Of a DNA stretch of 64,000 nucleotides, positions 40,448 to 50,151 are shown in pieces; the stretch's first letter is position 1, and each line of letters begins with the position of its first letter. The DNA is from Psychrobacillus soli (GTDB lineage Bacteria; Bacillota; Bacilli; Bacillales_A; Planococcaceae): positions 49,806-113,805 of the forward strand of contig NZ_VDGG01000006.1 in assembly GCF_006861775.1 (NCBI RefSeq), written 5' to 3'. The position numbers and the translations under genes are program-made. The notes below the pieces were generated by a model. It did no database searches, was not told where the DNA came from, and worked only from the letters and a program-made list of their open reading frames with translations.

Positions 40448-43400
40448 TTATTTTATAACAAATTTCGTCTTACTATATCCTTCTTTCACTTTCTCCACTT
40501 CCAAAATAGCTGGCATAGACGCTTTTAGCTCGGCAACATGTGAAATAACGCCAATCATGCGGCCAGACTTTTGTAAGTCAATCAGTGTATCGATCGCTTT
40601 ATTCAATGATTCCTCATCAAGAGAGCCAAATCCTTCGTCGATAAACATCGTATCGATTCGGATACTTCCTTGAAAACTTTGAATGACATCAGCCATTCCG
40701 AGTGCCAGGCAAAGCGATGCATTGAACTTTTCGCCACCGGAGAGTGTTTTAACATCCCTTGTTTGACCTGTATATGCGTCATATACATCCAAACCAAGCC
40801 CACTTTGCTTACCGTGCGTTTCTTGTCGTTCACTTCGAAGTAAGTAGAATTGACCATTTGACATATGCTTTAGTCGCTCATTTGCAGCCGCAACGATTTG
40901 CTCTAAATATTCAATTTGCACATAGCGTTCGAACGAAATCTTTAAATGATTTTGTCCGCGGAGCATGTCGTACAAGTCGATAATACGGTGTACCTCTTGC
41001 TCCAAAGCTGTTATTCGTTTACTTGTGGTAGCAATCTTTTCTTCTAATGCCCTTCCTGCTTTCTCATATTCTTTTGTACTATTTAATGCAGTTAACGCTT
41101 GCTCGTACAATTCTTTTAACTGAACAAGTTCTTCTTCTAGTGGCACTAGCTCGACTTTCACTTTCGATGCTAGCTGCTGCCTTCCTTCTTTTACTTGCTC
41201 TGTTAAAGTATGAAGTGTTCGTTTATACGCGGTGCATTGCTCTTTTAGCATCGTTCGTTCTCTTTCGGATAATTTCGCTTCTTTATATGCTTCTACTGAT
41301 TCGAAAGTTGCTTTTGTTAATGCGTCTTGAAAATTCCCATACGCTTTATCCCGTTTTACGGTTGTTTCTTTTGCGTTTATGTCAGCATGTTCAAGTGTTA
41401 AAACTGCTTTTGTGCGTGCGTCTTGTGCAGCTTTTAGCATTTTTTGTGCTTCTTCCCATGCTTGTTCTAATGCTTCTTTTTGTTTCTTAGCAGCTGTCAA
41501 TTGAACTTGGAGCTCCTGCAAACTTGGGATAGAAGCTGGGATAGATGTTTTTTTCGATGCATATACAGCTTTTGCTTTTTCTAATAGATTGTTTTTTTGA
41601 TAATAGTTTGTTTCTAAGTGAACTTTTTCTTGCTCCAATTTTTCTACTTTTGCTAACAATTCTTTATAAGGTTGTTTCAATAAAGACAGCTTATTTTTTT
41701 CTAACCGGAGTGCGTTTACTTCCGTTTGTAACTTTCCTACATCTTCCCGCAATTGGTCTACTTGGAGAATATTTACTTGCAGTTCCTCTAACCGATTGGA
41801 AATTCTTTGTAGCTGTTTATTTAAAGCTTCTTTTTTGGCACGAGTCGTTAACAGTTTCGTTTCTTGTTTAGTCAATCCTTCTTTTAATCGCTGCAATGCT
41901 TCTTCATTCATAGATTGCTCGTGGGCATCCAAATTCAGCACATCATGTTCTTTACTTCCACAAACAGGGCAAGGTTCACCAGAAACTAGTTTAGATGCTA
42001 AAATAGTGGCTTGGTTGCTCATCCATTTTTGTTCTTCTGCAACATATGCATCTTTCATTTCATCAAAAATCTTTTGCTGTTTTGTTTCTTCTATTACAAA
42101 TGTATTTTGCTCTTCTTCGTTCATCACATATTCTTGAAGCACAGTGTGTTTTACTTGTAGTATGGATAGTTCTTGTACTTTTGTGTCGAGTGGCTCCACT
42201 AACTCCTCAAGCTTGTCTATTGCTTTTTTTTGTTCTGAACAAGCTTCCTTTGCTTTTATGAAAAGGGCAGATCTTTCCTCCAATTGACCTTGTAATAAAA
42301 CTGTACTTTTTTCTAAATCAAGCATTTCATTTCGTTTCGTTTCTAGTTCTTCAAATAAAGGCAGTAATCCGTTAAATTGAATAAGCATTTCTACACTTTT
42401 TTCACGATTTTCTTTTTTATTTTCCTCGTTTGTATACATTACCTCCACTTTTTTTAACGTTTCTTCAGATATTGACATTTCTTTTCGTGCAGCTTCAAGC
42501 AACATCTGTTTCTCGTTCAATTCTAGCTGTAGCTCGGTATAGTAGATTTCTACTGCTTCTATGGCGCTTGCGCGTTCAGCTGCTTCTAGCTGATTTTGCT
42601 TGTTGTCATACTCCCTCGATTGTCCTTTTAAGCTTTCTAGCTGCTGCTCCTTTGCCTCAAGCTCTTCGAATCGCTCGTTTACTGCTTTTGCTTCATGATA
42701 GGCAGTTTGTTTCGATGCGTGTTGCGCGTAAGCCTCTTTATACGTATGTTCGTCTAGCTGAATCTTTTCTTTGTAAAAATTTGTTTCTTCTTTTAAAGCT
42801 TCGACTAATTGATAGGTGTTAAAGCTACTCGATTTAATTAATTCAAAAATGCTTGATTCCCTCATTGGAAAGGATGCTAAAATTTGCTCGGTGTATCCAT
42901 TTCTCGTTAATTCTTCTTTTTTTAGTTCCGCTTCTGCAACAACCTTTTTGTCTTTCAGCTTCTCGCTTATCATTTTATACGGTTCTGTTTTGAAAATTTT
43001 ACGTAAAATAGCTTCTTTGTTTTCTGTTGGAGAAGTAAGAAGTTTTCTAAACTCTCCTTGTGGGAGCATAACGATTTGACTGAACTGCTCCAGTGATAGA
43101 CCAATTATTTCTTCTACTTTTTCTTTAATCTCGGAAACAATTTGTCTTTCTACTACCGGGACTTCTCCTGTTTCCAGTACTTCAAAAAATTCGTATCGTT
43201 CACCTGTTGCACCTTTGTTCCCTTTTTTTACATGTGGGAGTTGTCGTAAAATGCGATACTTGCGATTATGTATTTCAAATATCAACTCGACAGCTGTATG
43301 TGTATCGTCTGTAGCAAAATCGCTTCGCATCATTTTCGTGTCACGCCGATCTTCACCGCTGCCAGACCCGTATAATGCAAAACAAATCCCATCAAATATA

Positions 43401-43528
43401 GTCGTTTTTCCAGCTCCTGTTGCTCCGGAAATGACAAATAGTCGATTGTCCTTTAACTCAGTAAAGTCGATTGTCTCAGTGAATTTATATGGACCAAAAG
43501 CGGTCATTTTCAGTTGAAGTGGCTTCAT
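40448..43528 (-). CDS. sbcC: SbcC exonuclease subunit (SMC-like ATPase)
   Basis: The 1026-residue protein has an N-terminal ABC half (FVISGATGAGKTTIFDG), two long coiled-coil arms, and a zinc hook CPVC at the middle (GEPCPVCGSKEHD). The C-terminal half has the signature VKTLSGGEKFNASL and Walker B IDTMFIDEGFGSLDEE. With SbcD it cleaves DNA hairpins and protein-blocked ends. It overlaps sbcD by 4 nt. Confidence 0.95.
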   Translation of the reverse strand: MKPLQLKMTAFGPYKFTETIDFTELKDNRLFVISGATGAGKTTIFDGICFALYGSGSGEDRRDTKMMRSDFATDDTHTAVELIFEIHNRKYRILRQLPHVKKGNKGATGERYEFFEVLETGEVPVVERQIVSEIKEKVEEIIGLSLEQFSQIVMLPQGEFRKLLTSPTENKEAILRKIFKTEPYKMISEKLKDKKVVAEAELKKEELTRNGYTEQILASFPMRESSIFELIKSSSFNTYQLVEALKEETNFYKEKIQLDEHTYKEAYAQHASKQTAYHEAKAVNERFEELEAKEQQLESLKGQSREYDNKQNQLEAAERASAIEAVEIYYTELQLELNEKQMLLEAARKEMSISEETLKKVEVMYTNEENKKENREKSVEMLIQFNGLLPLFEELETKRNEMLDLEKSTVLLQGQLEERSALFIKAKEACSEQKKAIDKLEELVEPLDTKVQELSILQVKHTVLQEYVMNEEEQNTFVIEETKQQKIFDEMKDAYVAEEQKWMSNQATILASKLVSGEPCPVCGSKEHDVLNLDAHEQSMNEEALQRLKEGLTKQETKLLTTRAKKEALNKQLQRISNRLEELQVNILQVDQLREDVGKLQTEVNALRLEKNKLSLLKQPYKELLAKVEKLEQEKVHLETNYYQKNNLLEKAKAVYASKKTSIPASIPSLQELQVQLTAAKKQKEALEQAWEEAQKMLKAAQDARTKAVLTLEHADINAKETTVKRDKAYGNFQDALTKATFESVEAYKEAKLSERERTMLKEQCTAYKRTLHTLTEQVKEGRQQLASKVKVELVPLEEELVQLKELYEQALTALNSTKEYEKAGRALEEKIATTSKRITALEQEVHRIIDLYDMLRGQNHLKISFERYVQIEYLEQIVAAANERLKHMSNGQFYLLRSERQETHGKQSGLGLDVYDAYTGQTRDVKTLSGGEKFNASLCLALGMADVIQSFQGSIRIDTMFIDEGFGSLDEESLNKAIDTLIDLQKSGRMIGVISHVAELKASMPAILEVEKVKEGYSKTKFVIK

Positions 43529-44691
43529 GCTTCGCTTCCTCCTTCCCGTTCTTCCATGATCGTTTGTCCCAATGCTTCTTTAAAGAGCGTTTCTGTTTCT
43601 GCTGTGGGCATTTTCCCACTCACTTCCTCATAAAATGCTTGAAACAGCGTAAAATCATCCATCTTTCTTCGAGGCATCGTTTCACTTTCCCCGGAAGCTA
43701 CATTTTCGCGAAGTAATTTTCTTTCGACATGCATAGCATTCGGGTAAACCGTTCGAATCTGCTCCATTGGTGATAAAATCGGTGTCCCATCGAGCAGCTT
43801 CACAAATACGAAATCTTCACTTATTGGCTGCTGTAAAATATCTTGTATATACCCTTCTACCGTCCGCATATCACGATTGGGAGTTAATAATCTTTTTTCT
43901 ATCGTAACATTTCCGACTTCATCCAGTTCGACAATGAAAAAACCTTTCTTATGATGTTCCTCCGAAATCGAGTATTTCAAAGGAGAACCCGCATATTGAA
44001 TCGTCTCGTTTAATACATAATGCGCCTGGTGAAGATGCCCAAGTGCTGTATAGTGAAAATTTTTAAAAAGAGCTGCATCTACATATTCTGCGCCACCTAT
44101 TGCAAGTGGACGCTCTGATTCACTCGTATTTTCTTCCTCCTGCCCATGAGGAGTTACGAAAGCATGCCCTACAAATACATGTCTTTTAGTAGGATCTACT
44201 TGTTTTTCTATTTCTTCTATAATTGCTTTCATTGCAGTTTGATGGCTTGTTACAGATTCATTGTCTAAAATATGTCGCACTTGAGAAGGATCTGTATATG
44301 GGATCAAATGAAAGTACACTTCTCCATATGCATCGTTTAATATGACTGGTTTTGGCTCTTTTGTTAATTGACCGACTATATGTAAACCTGCTTCTTTCAT
44401 TAGTTTACTTCCAAAGTTTAAGCGTCCAGGACTATCGTGATTTCCTGCAATACTAAGCACAGGAATACGTCGTTTTATAACGATTTCGGCGAGTATATCG
44501 TCAAGTAAATTTACCGCTTCGGTCGGCGGAACGGCACGATCGTATAAATCCCCTGCGATAATAACCGCATCGGGTTTTTCTTTATCAATTGCTTCTATTA
44601 GTCGCTTTAAAACAAATCGCTGTTCTTCCGTCATATATACACCTTGCACTAGTTTCCCTAAGTGCCAGTCCGCTGTATGAAAAAATTTCAA
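43525..44691 (-). CDS. sbcD: SbcD nuclease subunit
   Basis: The 388-residue metallophosphoesterase has the five-motif site: HTADWHLGK, IAGDLYDRAVPP, SIAGNHDSP, VGHAFVTPHG and TALGHLHQAH. It is the Mre11-like nuclease of the SbcCD complex. First gene of the operon. Confidence 0.95.
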   Translation of the reverse strand: MKFFHTADWHLGKLVQGVYMTEEQRFVLKRLIEAIDKEKPDAVIIAGDLYDRAVPPTEAVNLLDDILAEIVIKRRIPVLSIAGNHDSPGRLNFGSKLMKEAGLHIVGQLTKEPKPVILNDAYGEVYFHLIPYTDPSQVRHILDNESVTSHQTAMKAIIEEIEKQVDPTKRHVFVGHAFVTPHGQEEENTSESERPLAIGGAEYVDAALFKNFHYTALGHLHQAHYVLNETIQYAGSPLKYSISEEHHKKGFFIVELDEVGNVTIEKRLLTPNRDMRTVEGYIQDILQQPISEDFVFVKLLDGTPILSPMEQIRTVYPNAMHVERKLLRENVASGESETMPRRKMDDFTLFQAFYEEVSGKMPTAETETLFKEALGQTIMEEREGGSEA

Positions 44692-44823
44692 TGAAAATTC
44701 TCCTCTCGGTATTTAGTAAGTTTATTTTAACAGATGAGGACGCTTGTAAAATATGGAATTATCAAAAATTTCAGTGCGCCTAATTGCTTGACATGGTATT
44801 ATGTTTGTGGGAGGAGATTGTTT

Positions 44824-46311
44824 ATGTCATCAGAAGCTTATCAATTAACAGCCATAATACTTTATATGGTTGCAATGCTAGCTATAGGCTGGTATTCGTA
44901 TAGAAAGACAGCAAATTTAACAGATTATATGCTCGGAGGTCGTTCACTGGGTCCTGCTGTTACTGCATTAAGTGCAGGTGCTGCAGATATGTCCGGTTGG
45001 TTATTAATGGGATTGCCAGGAGCAATTTACTTAACTGGTATGGGAGAAGCATGGATTGCTATCGGATTAACTATCGGTGCCTATTTAAACTGGCTATATG
45101 TTGCACCAAGACTTCGTGTTTATACGCAAGTATCAAATGATTCCATTACGATACCGAGTTATTTAGAAAGTCGTTTAAAGCAATCATCTCGTTTGTTACG
45201 TGTTGCATCAGGTCTCATTATTTTATTATTCTTTACGTTTTACGTATCTTCCGGAATGGTAGCGGGAGGGGTTTTCTTTGAAAGCTCATTTGGCCTTGAT
45301 TATCATGCTGGTCTACTAATCGTTTCGGCTGTTGTCGTTGCGTACACGCTTTTCGGAGGGTTTTTAGCAGTAAGTTATACGGATTTCCTACAAGGTTTAC
45401 TCATGTTCTTGGCACTAATTTGTGTACCAGTCTTTGGATTATTTTTGACAGGTGGTATTGGGGAAACAGTAGAATCTATTAAAGCAGTTAATCCAACACA
45501 TCTAAGTCTTTTCGCAGGAACAACTGTAGCTGGAATTATTTCAACAGTAGCTTGGGGTCTTGGTTACTTCGGTCAACCTCATATTATCGTTCGCTTCATG
45601 GCGATAAAATCTGTTAAAGAAACGAAACAAGCACGTCGTATCGGGATTGGCTGGATGATTTTAAGTTTAGTTGGAGCAGTTGCAACTGCATTAGTCGGCG
45701 TAGCTTACTATCAACAAAATCCGGATTTGACTTTAACGAGTCCAGAAGCGGTATTCATCGCACTTGGGCAAATCGTCTTCCATCCATTTATCGCAGGTCT
45801 TGTACTAGCAGCTGTTTTAGCGGCTGTTATGAGTACGATTTCTTCACAGTTAATCGTTACATCTTCTGCATTGATAGAAGATTTATACAAAGCTATTATT
45901 AAAACGAATGCGTCTGATCGAACATATGTAAATTACGGACGCCTTGCCGTTCTTTTCGTTTCTATTGTTGCAGCAATTCTAGCATGGGGTGAAAATGATA
46001 CCATCTTGAAACTTGTATCCTTTGCTTGGGCAGGTTTCGGTGCATCGTTTGGTCCAGTTATTTTACTTACCCTTTACTGGAGAAAGATTACTTCGACGGG
46101 TGCATTATGGGGAATGATTGTTGGGGCAGTAGTCGTTGTTATTTGGGGCTCAACTGAAGCTCTTTCCAGTGCATTATACGAAATCGTACCTGGTTTCGTG
46201 TTATCGTTAATCGTAACAGTAGTTGTTAGCTTAATGACATACAAACCAAATCCTGAGATTGAAAAAGAGTTTGATGAAACATTACGCTTGTTAAAAGAAG
46301 AAAGAAAATAA
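44824..46311 (+). CDS. putP: Sodium/proline symporter (PutP/OpuE family)
   Basis: The 495-residue SSS-family protein has about 13 helices. Family motifs are YMLGGRSLGPAVTALSAGAADMSGWLLMGLPG, TIPSYLESRLK, SGMVAGGVFFESSFGLDYH and GFGASFGPVILLTLYW. It imports proline with sodium, either as nutrient (PutP) or osmoprotectant (OpuE); the sequence does not decide. The ATG at 44824 follows GGGAGGAGAT; the frame upstream contains a likely promoter with an extended -10 (TGGTATTAT) and is not coding. Confidence 0.9.
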   Translation: MSSEAYQLTAIILYMVAMLAIGWYSYRKTANLTDYMLGGRSLGPAVTALSAGAADMSGWLLMGLPGAIYLTGMGEAWIAIGLTIGAYLNWLYVAPRLRVYTQVSNDSITIPSYLESRLKQSSRLLRVASGLIILLFFTFYVSSGMVAGGVFFESSFGLDYHAGLLIVSAVVVAYTLFGGFLAVSYTDFLQGLLMFLALICVPVFGLFLTGGIGETVESIKAVNPTHLSLFAGTTVAGIISTVAWGLGYFGQPHIIVRFMAIKSVKETKQARRIGIGWMILSLVGAVATALVGVAYYQQNPDLTLTSPEAVFIALGQIVFHPFIAGLVLAAVLAAVMSTISSQLIVTSSALIEDLYKAIIKTNASDRTYVNYGRLAVLFVSIVAAILAWGENDTILKLVSFAWAGFGASFGPVILLTLYWRKITSTGALWGMIVGAVVVVIWGSTEALSSALYEIVPGFVLSLIVTVVVSLMTYKPNPEIEKEFDETLRLLKEERK

Positions 46312-46322
46312 ATTGTTATCGC

Positions 46323-46355
46323 AAGCTGACCGTTTGTTTCGGTCAGCTTTTTTTT
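46323..46355 (+). terminator. Terminator of putP
   Basis: AAGCTGACC and GGTCAGCTT form a 9-bp stem with a run of T residues. Confidence 0.9.
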
Positions 46356-46372
46356 ATGAATAATGCCGAAAA

Positions 46373-46588
46373 CTAGATAAAGTTGCAGGTATGTCCTGGA
46401 ACGTTACGAGTATGCCGTCCTATATTGCGCTTAGTAGAGATAGTACACAATTCATCGCAATTCTTCGTTACCTCATGTCGAGTAAACCCTTTCCATTGAG
46501 AAAAGACAATAGGCACATAAAGAACGCCTTGCGCTTCTAATATACCTTTTGTCCCTATATGACACTTGTCATACTTAAGACTTGACGT
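46373..46588 (-). pseudogene. Possible gene remnant between putP and des (doubtful)
   Basis: A minus-strand frame of 71 codons without a start codon reads YDKCHIGTKGILEAQG, then VPIVFSQWKGFTRHEV, and further to HTCNFI and a stop. Its composition looks protein-like, but no ribosome site or family is recognised, and it overlaps the predicted des promoter. It may be chance. Confidence 0.2.
46559..46572. promoter_or_regulatory. DesR-type palindrome upstream of des
   Basis: ATGACA-CT-TGTCAT is a perfect 14-bp palindrome. In B. subtilis DesR~P binds a tandem palindromic site in the same position upstream of des. A TTGACG (46582-46587) that can serve as -35 follows 9 nt later. Presence of desKR downstream supports the assignment. 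Confidence 0.65.
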
Positions 46589-46655
46589 TTATGCCTACTC
46601 CTAATAGCTGCGTACCTTTATAGTTAAGGTAATAATTCACTTTAGGAGGAATAAT

Positions 46656-47708
46656 GTGAGTAGAGAAAAAACACTTGAATTGCGCAAAAATGTAAAACCA
46701 TTTGAAAATTCTGAGTTGAAAAAGAGTATTATTCAACTTATTAATACAATACCACCATTTTTTATCCTGTGGTTCTTAGCCTACTTAAGTTTAGATGTTT
46801 CTGTTTGGCTCGCAGTTGGCTTATCCATAATCGCGGCAGGATTTGTTGTTCGTATTTTCATCATTTTCCACGATTGCACACATGGTTCTTTCTTTAAAAA
46901 CAAAAAAGCGAATAATATTACTGGTACGGTTACGGGAATTATCACGTTATTTGCTTATGAAAAATGGAAACGTGAACATAATATCCATCATGCAACAAGC
47001 GGAAATTTAGATAAACGCGGTGTTGGTGATATATGGATGATGACTGTAGAAGAATATGTTGAGGCTTCCCCAATGAAACGACTTTCTTACAGACTTTATC
47101 GAAATCCGATTGTTATGTTCGGTTTAGGGCCAGCATTACTGTTTTTAGTAAGCAACCGAATTAATCGAAAAGATGCTCGTCCGAAAGAACGCAATAACAC
47201 TTACTTGATCAACTTCTCAGTTGTGGTTCTGTATGCATTAATGATTTGGTTAATAGGTTGGCAGGCATTTGCGATCATTCAAGGAACAATTCTTTTCATC
47301 GCAGGTTCACTAGGCATTTGGTTATTCTATGTACAACATCAATTTGAAGATTCTTATTTTGAAGATGAAGCTGACTGGGATTATGTAAAAGCTGCGGTCG
47401 ATGGAAGTTCTTATTATAAGTTGCCGAAAGTACTACAATGGGTAACGGGTAATATCGGCTTTCACCATGTTCATCATTTAAGTCCAAGGGTTCCTAACTA
47501 TAACTTAGAAAAAGCACATGAATCGACTCCACCTCTACAAAAAGCAACAACGATTAATTTGCGCACTAGCTTACAATCTATCCGTTTCCGTTTGTTTGAT
47601 GAAGCTAACAAAAACTTCGTAAGCTTTAAAGAGATTAAACACTTACTCAAAAAACAGAAACAGTCAGTGAAGCTAGATGCTAAAAATGCAACAATTGAAG
47701 GAAAATAA
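46656..47708 (+). CDS. des: Acyl-lipid (delta-5 type) fatty acid desaturase
   Basis: The 350-residue membrane desaturase has the three histidine boxes HDCTH (about 72-76), HNIHH (about 109-113) and HHVHH (near 272), with four to six membrane helices between them. It introduces double bonds into membrane phospholipid acyl chains on cold shock to restore fluidity. The GTG at 46656 follows AGGAGGAAT. The downstream desKR genes are its known regulators. Confidence 0.93.
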   Translation: MSREKTLELRKNVKPFENSELKKSIIQLINTIPPFFILWFLAYLSLDVSVWLAVGLSIIAAGFVVRIFIIFHDCTHGSFFKNKKANNITGTVTGIITLFAYEKWKREHNIHHATSGNLDKRGVGDIWMMTVEEYVEASPMKRLSYRLYRNPIVMFGLGPALLFLVSNRINRKDARPKERNNTYLINFSVVVLYALMIWLIGWQAFAIIQGTILFIAGSLGIWLFYVQHQFEDSYFEDEADWDYVKAAVDGSSYYKLPKVLQWVTGNIGFHHVHHLSPRVPNYNLEKAHESTPPLQKATTINLRTSLQSIRFRLFDEANKNFVSFKEIKHLLKKQKQSVKLDAKNATIEGK

Positions 47709-47718
47709 ATCCTTAGTA

Positions 47719-47752
47719 AAAACCATTCCACTGTAACGAGGAATGGTTTTTC
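47719..47752 (+). terminator. Terminator between des and desK
   Basis: AAAACCATTCC and GGAATGGTTTT form an 11-bp stem, then TTC. It would uncouple desaturase bursts from desKR expression, allowing partial read-through. Confidence 0.8.
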
Positions 47753-47783
47753 ATTTATAATGAAGAAAAGTGAGGTGCATTCA

Positions 47784-48920
47784 TTGCCAAAATGGTATCA
47801 GATTTTTCCAAAGTATCCGTGGCTAAGTATTTACGCATGGGTTGTTTTTTGTATTTTTCCTTTCTTTTTTATTTTTAGATCGAGCACACCAATAGAAATT
47901 GTTGTTGGTTTAAGTTTAACTATTATGTTTTTTATAGCATATCGGTTATCGTTCACTTCCACTGGTTGGCCTCTCTATGTATGTACCGCTATTGAAATGG
48001 CAATTAGTGTTACGATGACACTCCTTTTTGGATATATTTACTTTTCGATTTTTTTATCCTTTATTATTGGCCATATACAAAACAAAATTAGTTTTTTTAT
48101 CGTTTATAGCATTCATATAGTTGCTATTATTGTAGCCGTCATTATCGGCTTCTTTGAGCAAACAGAACTTTTTCTATCCCATCTTCCTTTTCTAATTGCT
48201 TGCTTAATCGGGGTAATATTATTACCGTTCAACACTTATAACCGAAATAAGCGAGAATTATTAGAAGGACAGCTAGAAGATGCACAGAAGCGCATTTCTC
48301 AATTTATCATTATAGAAGAAAGAGAACGAATTGCGCGAGATTTACATGATACGCTCGGACAAAAACTTTCGCTCATCGGGTTAAAAAGTGACTTGGCAGG
48401 TCGGCTCCTTGAAAAAAATCCACAAGCAGCCAAAAACGAGATTCATGATATTAACCAAACAGCACGTTCTGTTTTGAAAGAAGTACGAGAACTCGTTGCA
48501 AATATGCGTGGTAACAAACTGGAAGATGAACTCTTCCGAGTGAAACAAATACTACTTGCGGCCGAGATTTCCTGCAAAATAAGCGGAACACTAGAACTGA
48601 GAAATACCCCGTTACTTGTCGAAAATGTGCTTAGCATGTGTTTAAAAGAGGCAGTGACAAATGTAGTCAAACATAGCGGTGCTACTTCATGTTCCATTTC
48701 GATTAAACAATCTACAAAAGAAACATTGCTTAAAGTACATGATAACGGCACCGGGATTGACACGAAAAAAGATTGGTCAAAAGGCCACGGCCTTCGTGGT
48801 ATAAAAGAAAGATTAGATTTTGTGAATGGCAGTTTAGACATTCATGAAAAGAATGGTACAACACTTAATATACGTGTTCCTATTGTGATTCAACAAATGA
48901 GACAGGGGGAAGAAACATGA
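47784..48920 (+). CDS. desK: Membrane thermosensor histidine kinase DesK
   Basis: The 378-residue kinase has four to five N-terminal membrane helices, a two-helix linker, the HisKA_3 dimerisation motif with the phospho-acceptor His in IARDLHDTLGQKLSLIGLK, and a C-terminal ATPase domain (EAVTNVVKHSGAT, DNGTGID, GHGLRGIKERL). DesK senses membrane thickness and phosphorylates DesR in the cold. The TTG at 47784 is preferred since GAGGTG lies 6 nt before it; the ATG at 47760 has no site. Confidence 0.9.
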   Translation: MPKWYQIFPKYPWLSIYAWVVFCIFPFFFIFRSSTPIEIVVGLSLTIMFFIAYRLSFTSTGWPLYVCTAIEMAISVTMTLLFGYIYFSIFLSFIIGHIQNKISFFIVYSIHIVAIIVAVIIGFFEQTELFLSHLPFLIACLIGVILLPFNTYNRNKRELLEGQLEDAQKRISQFIIIEERERIARDLHDTLGQKLSLIGLKSDLAGRLLEKNPQAAKNEIHDINQTARSVLKEVRELVANMRGNKLEDELFRVKQILLAAEISCKISGTLELRNTPLLVENVLSMCLKEAVTNVVKHSGATSCSISIKQSTKETLLKVHDNGTGIDTKKDWSKGHGLRGIKERLDFVNGSLDIHEKNGTTLNIRVPIVIQQMRQGEET

Positions 48921-49516
48921 TACGGATTGTCATTGCAGAAGATCAACGAATGGTACTTGGTGCTTTAGGTTCACTTTTAGATTTGGAAGAGGATATGAAA
49001 GTTGTAGGTAAAGCAAATAATGGGGAAGAGGCCTTGAATTTAATCGAACAGCTGCAGCCTGATATCTGTATCATGGATATTGAGATGCCGGTTAAAAGTG
49101 GGTTAGATGCTGCTGAACAATTAAAAGAAAATAATTGTAAGGTCATTATTTTAACTACTTTTGCACGATCAGGCTATTTTGAGCGCGCACGAAAAGCCGG
49201 AGTAAGTGGCTATTTACTGAAGGATAGCCCAAGTGAAGAACTTGCGAATTCCATCCGCATCATTATGGACGGTCGTCGCATTTATGCACCGGAGCTAGTC
49301 GATATTGCGTATGAAGGAGAGAATCCGCTAACAGAACGTGAGAGCCAAGTACTGGCACTAATTGCGAACGGAAAAAATACAAAAGAAATTGCAAAAGAAC
49401 TGTTTATCACTACCGGCACTGTTCGTAACTATATTTCCGTTATTTTAGATAAATTAGATGTAGGTAATCGAATAGAAGCGATTGCCAGGTTTAAAGAAAA
49501 AGGTTGGTTTAAATAA
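48917..49516 (+). CDS. desR: Response regulator DesR (NarL family)
   Basis: The 199-residue protein has a receiver domain (VIAEDQRMVLGALGSLL, phospho-acceptor Asp in CIMDIEMPVKSG) and a LuxR/NarL helix-turn-helix (LTERESQVLALIANGKNTKEIAKELFITTGTVRNYISVILDKL). It overlaps desK by 4 nt. It activates des in the cold. Confidence 0.93.
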   Translation: MIRIVIAEDQRMVLGALGSLLDLEEDMKVVGKANNGEEALNLIEQLQPDICIMDIEMPVKSGLDAAEQLKENNCKVIILTTFARSGYFERARKAGVSGYLLKDSPSEELANSIRIIMDGRRIYAPELVDIAYEGENPLTERESQVLALIANGKNTKEIAKELFITTGTVRNYISVILDKLDVGNRIEAIARFKEKGWFK

Positions 49517-49524
49517 TCATTCAC

Positions 49525-49558
49525 ACTGCTTAAAGTAATTACTTTGAGCAGTTTTTTT
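49525..49558 (+). terminator. Terminator of desKR
   Basis: ACTGCTTAAAGTAA and TTACTTTGAGCAGT form a 14-bp stem (one or two GU pairs) directly followed by TTTTTT. Confidence 0.85.
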
Positions 49559-49621
49559 ATTTCCACTAAACTTTTTGCCTCTTACAAGGGTATATATAAG
49601 TGAAAGGAGTGAAACAGCCTC

Positions 49622-50149
49622 ATGCATGAAGATATTATAAAGGATATTAAAAAAGGAAATAGAGATGCATTTCGGCATCTTTACGATGAATATGCTGGAT
49701 ATGCTATACGAACGGCAAAAGCGATTACTCGGGACGATGAGCTAGCAAAAGATGCAGTGCAAGAAGCTTTTATTCGTGTATATCGTAATATATCTTCTTA
49801 TAATCCAACACTTTCTTTTGGCGCTTGGTTTTACCGGATTTTAGTCAATGAATGCAATCGACTGTTAAATAAAGAGAAGAAAACAATACCTATCGATATT
49901 TTGTTAATGGAGAATAACCCACAACTAATGGAGCATTCCAAAGAAAATGTCTCCGATTTATATGGAGTCATTCAACATATGGCGGACTTATACCGAATTC
50001 CACTTCTTCTGAAGTATATAAGAGGTTTTACTGAAAAGGAAATTGCAGATATTTTGAATTTAAATCAAAACACCGTAAAGTCAAGGCTTTTTAACGGGAG
50101 GAACTTGTTAAAAGAGCAACTTAGCCTTATGGAAATGGAGGGAAAGTAA
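49622..50149 (+). CDS. ECF sigma factor
   Basis: The 175-residue protein has sigma region 2 (FRHLYDEYAGYAIRTAKAITRDDELAKDAVQEAFIRVYRNI, SFGAWFYRILVNEC) and region 4 (LLKYIRGFTEKEIADILNLNQNTVKSRLFNGR). It resembles the SigV/SigX/YlaC group. The next gene encodes its likely anti-sigma factor 2 nt downstream. No typical ECF -35 (TGAAAC) is visible upstream, so autoregulation is uncertain. The target regulon is unknown. Confidence 0.9.
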   Translation: MHEDIIKDIKKGNRDAFRHLYDEYAGYAIRTAKAITRDDELAKDAVQEAFIRVYRNISSYNPTLSFGAWFYRILVNECNRLLNKEKKTIPIDILLMENNPQLMEHSKENVSDLYGVIQHMADLYRIPLLLKYIRGFTEKEIADILNLNQNTVKSRLFNGRNLLKEQLSLMEMEGK

Positions 50150-50151
50150 AT

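Noticed and set aside
41047..42261. Several leucine-rich plus-strand ORFs that look like membrane proteins
   Set aside because: They are antisense to the coiled-coil arms of SbcC; the reversed Glu/Lys codons produce Leu/Phe-rich frames.
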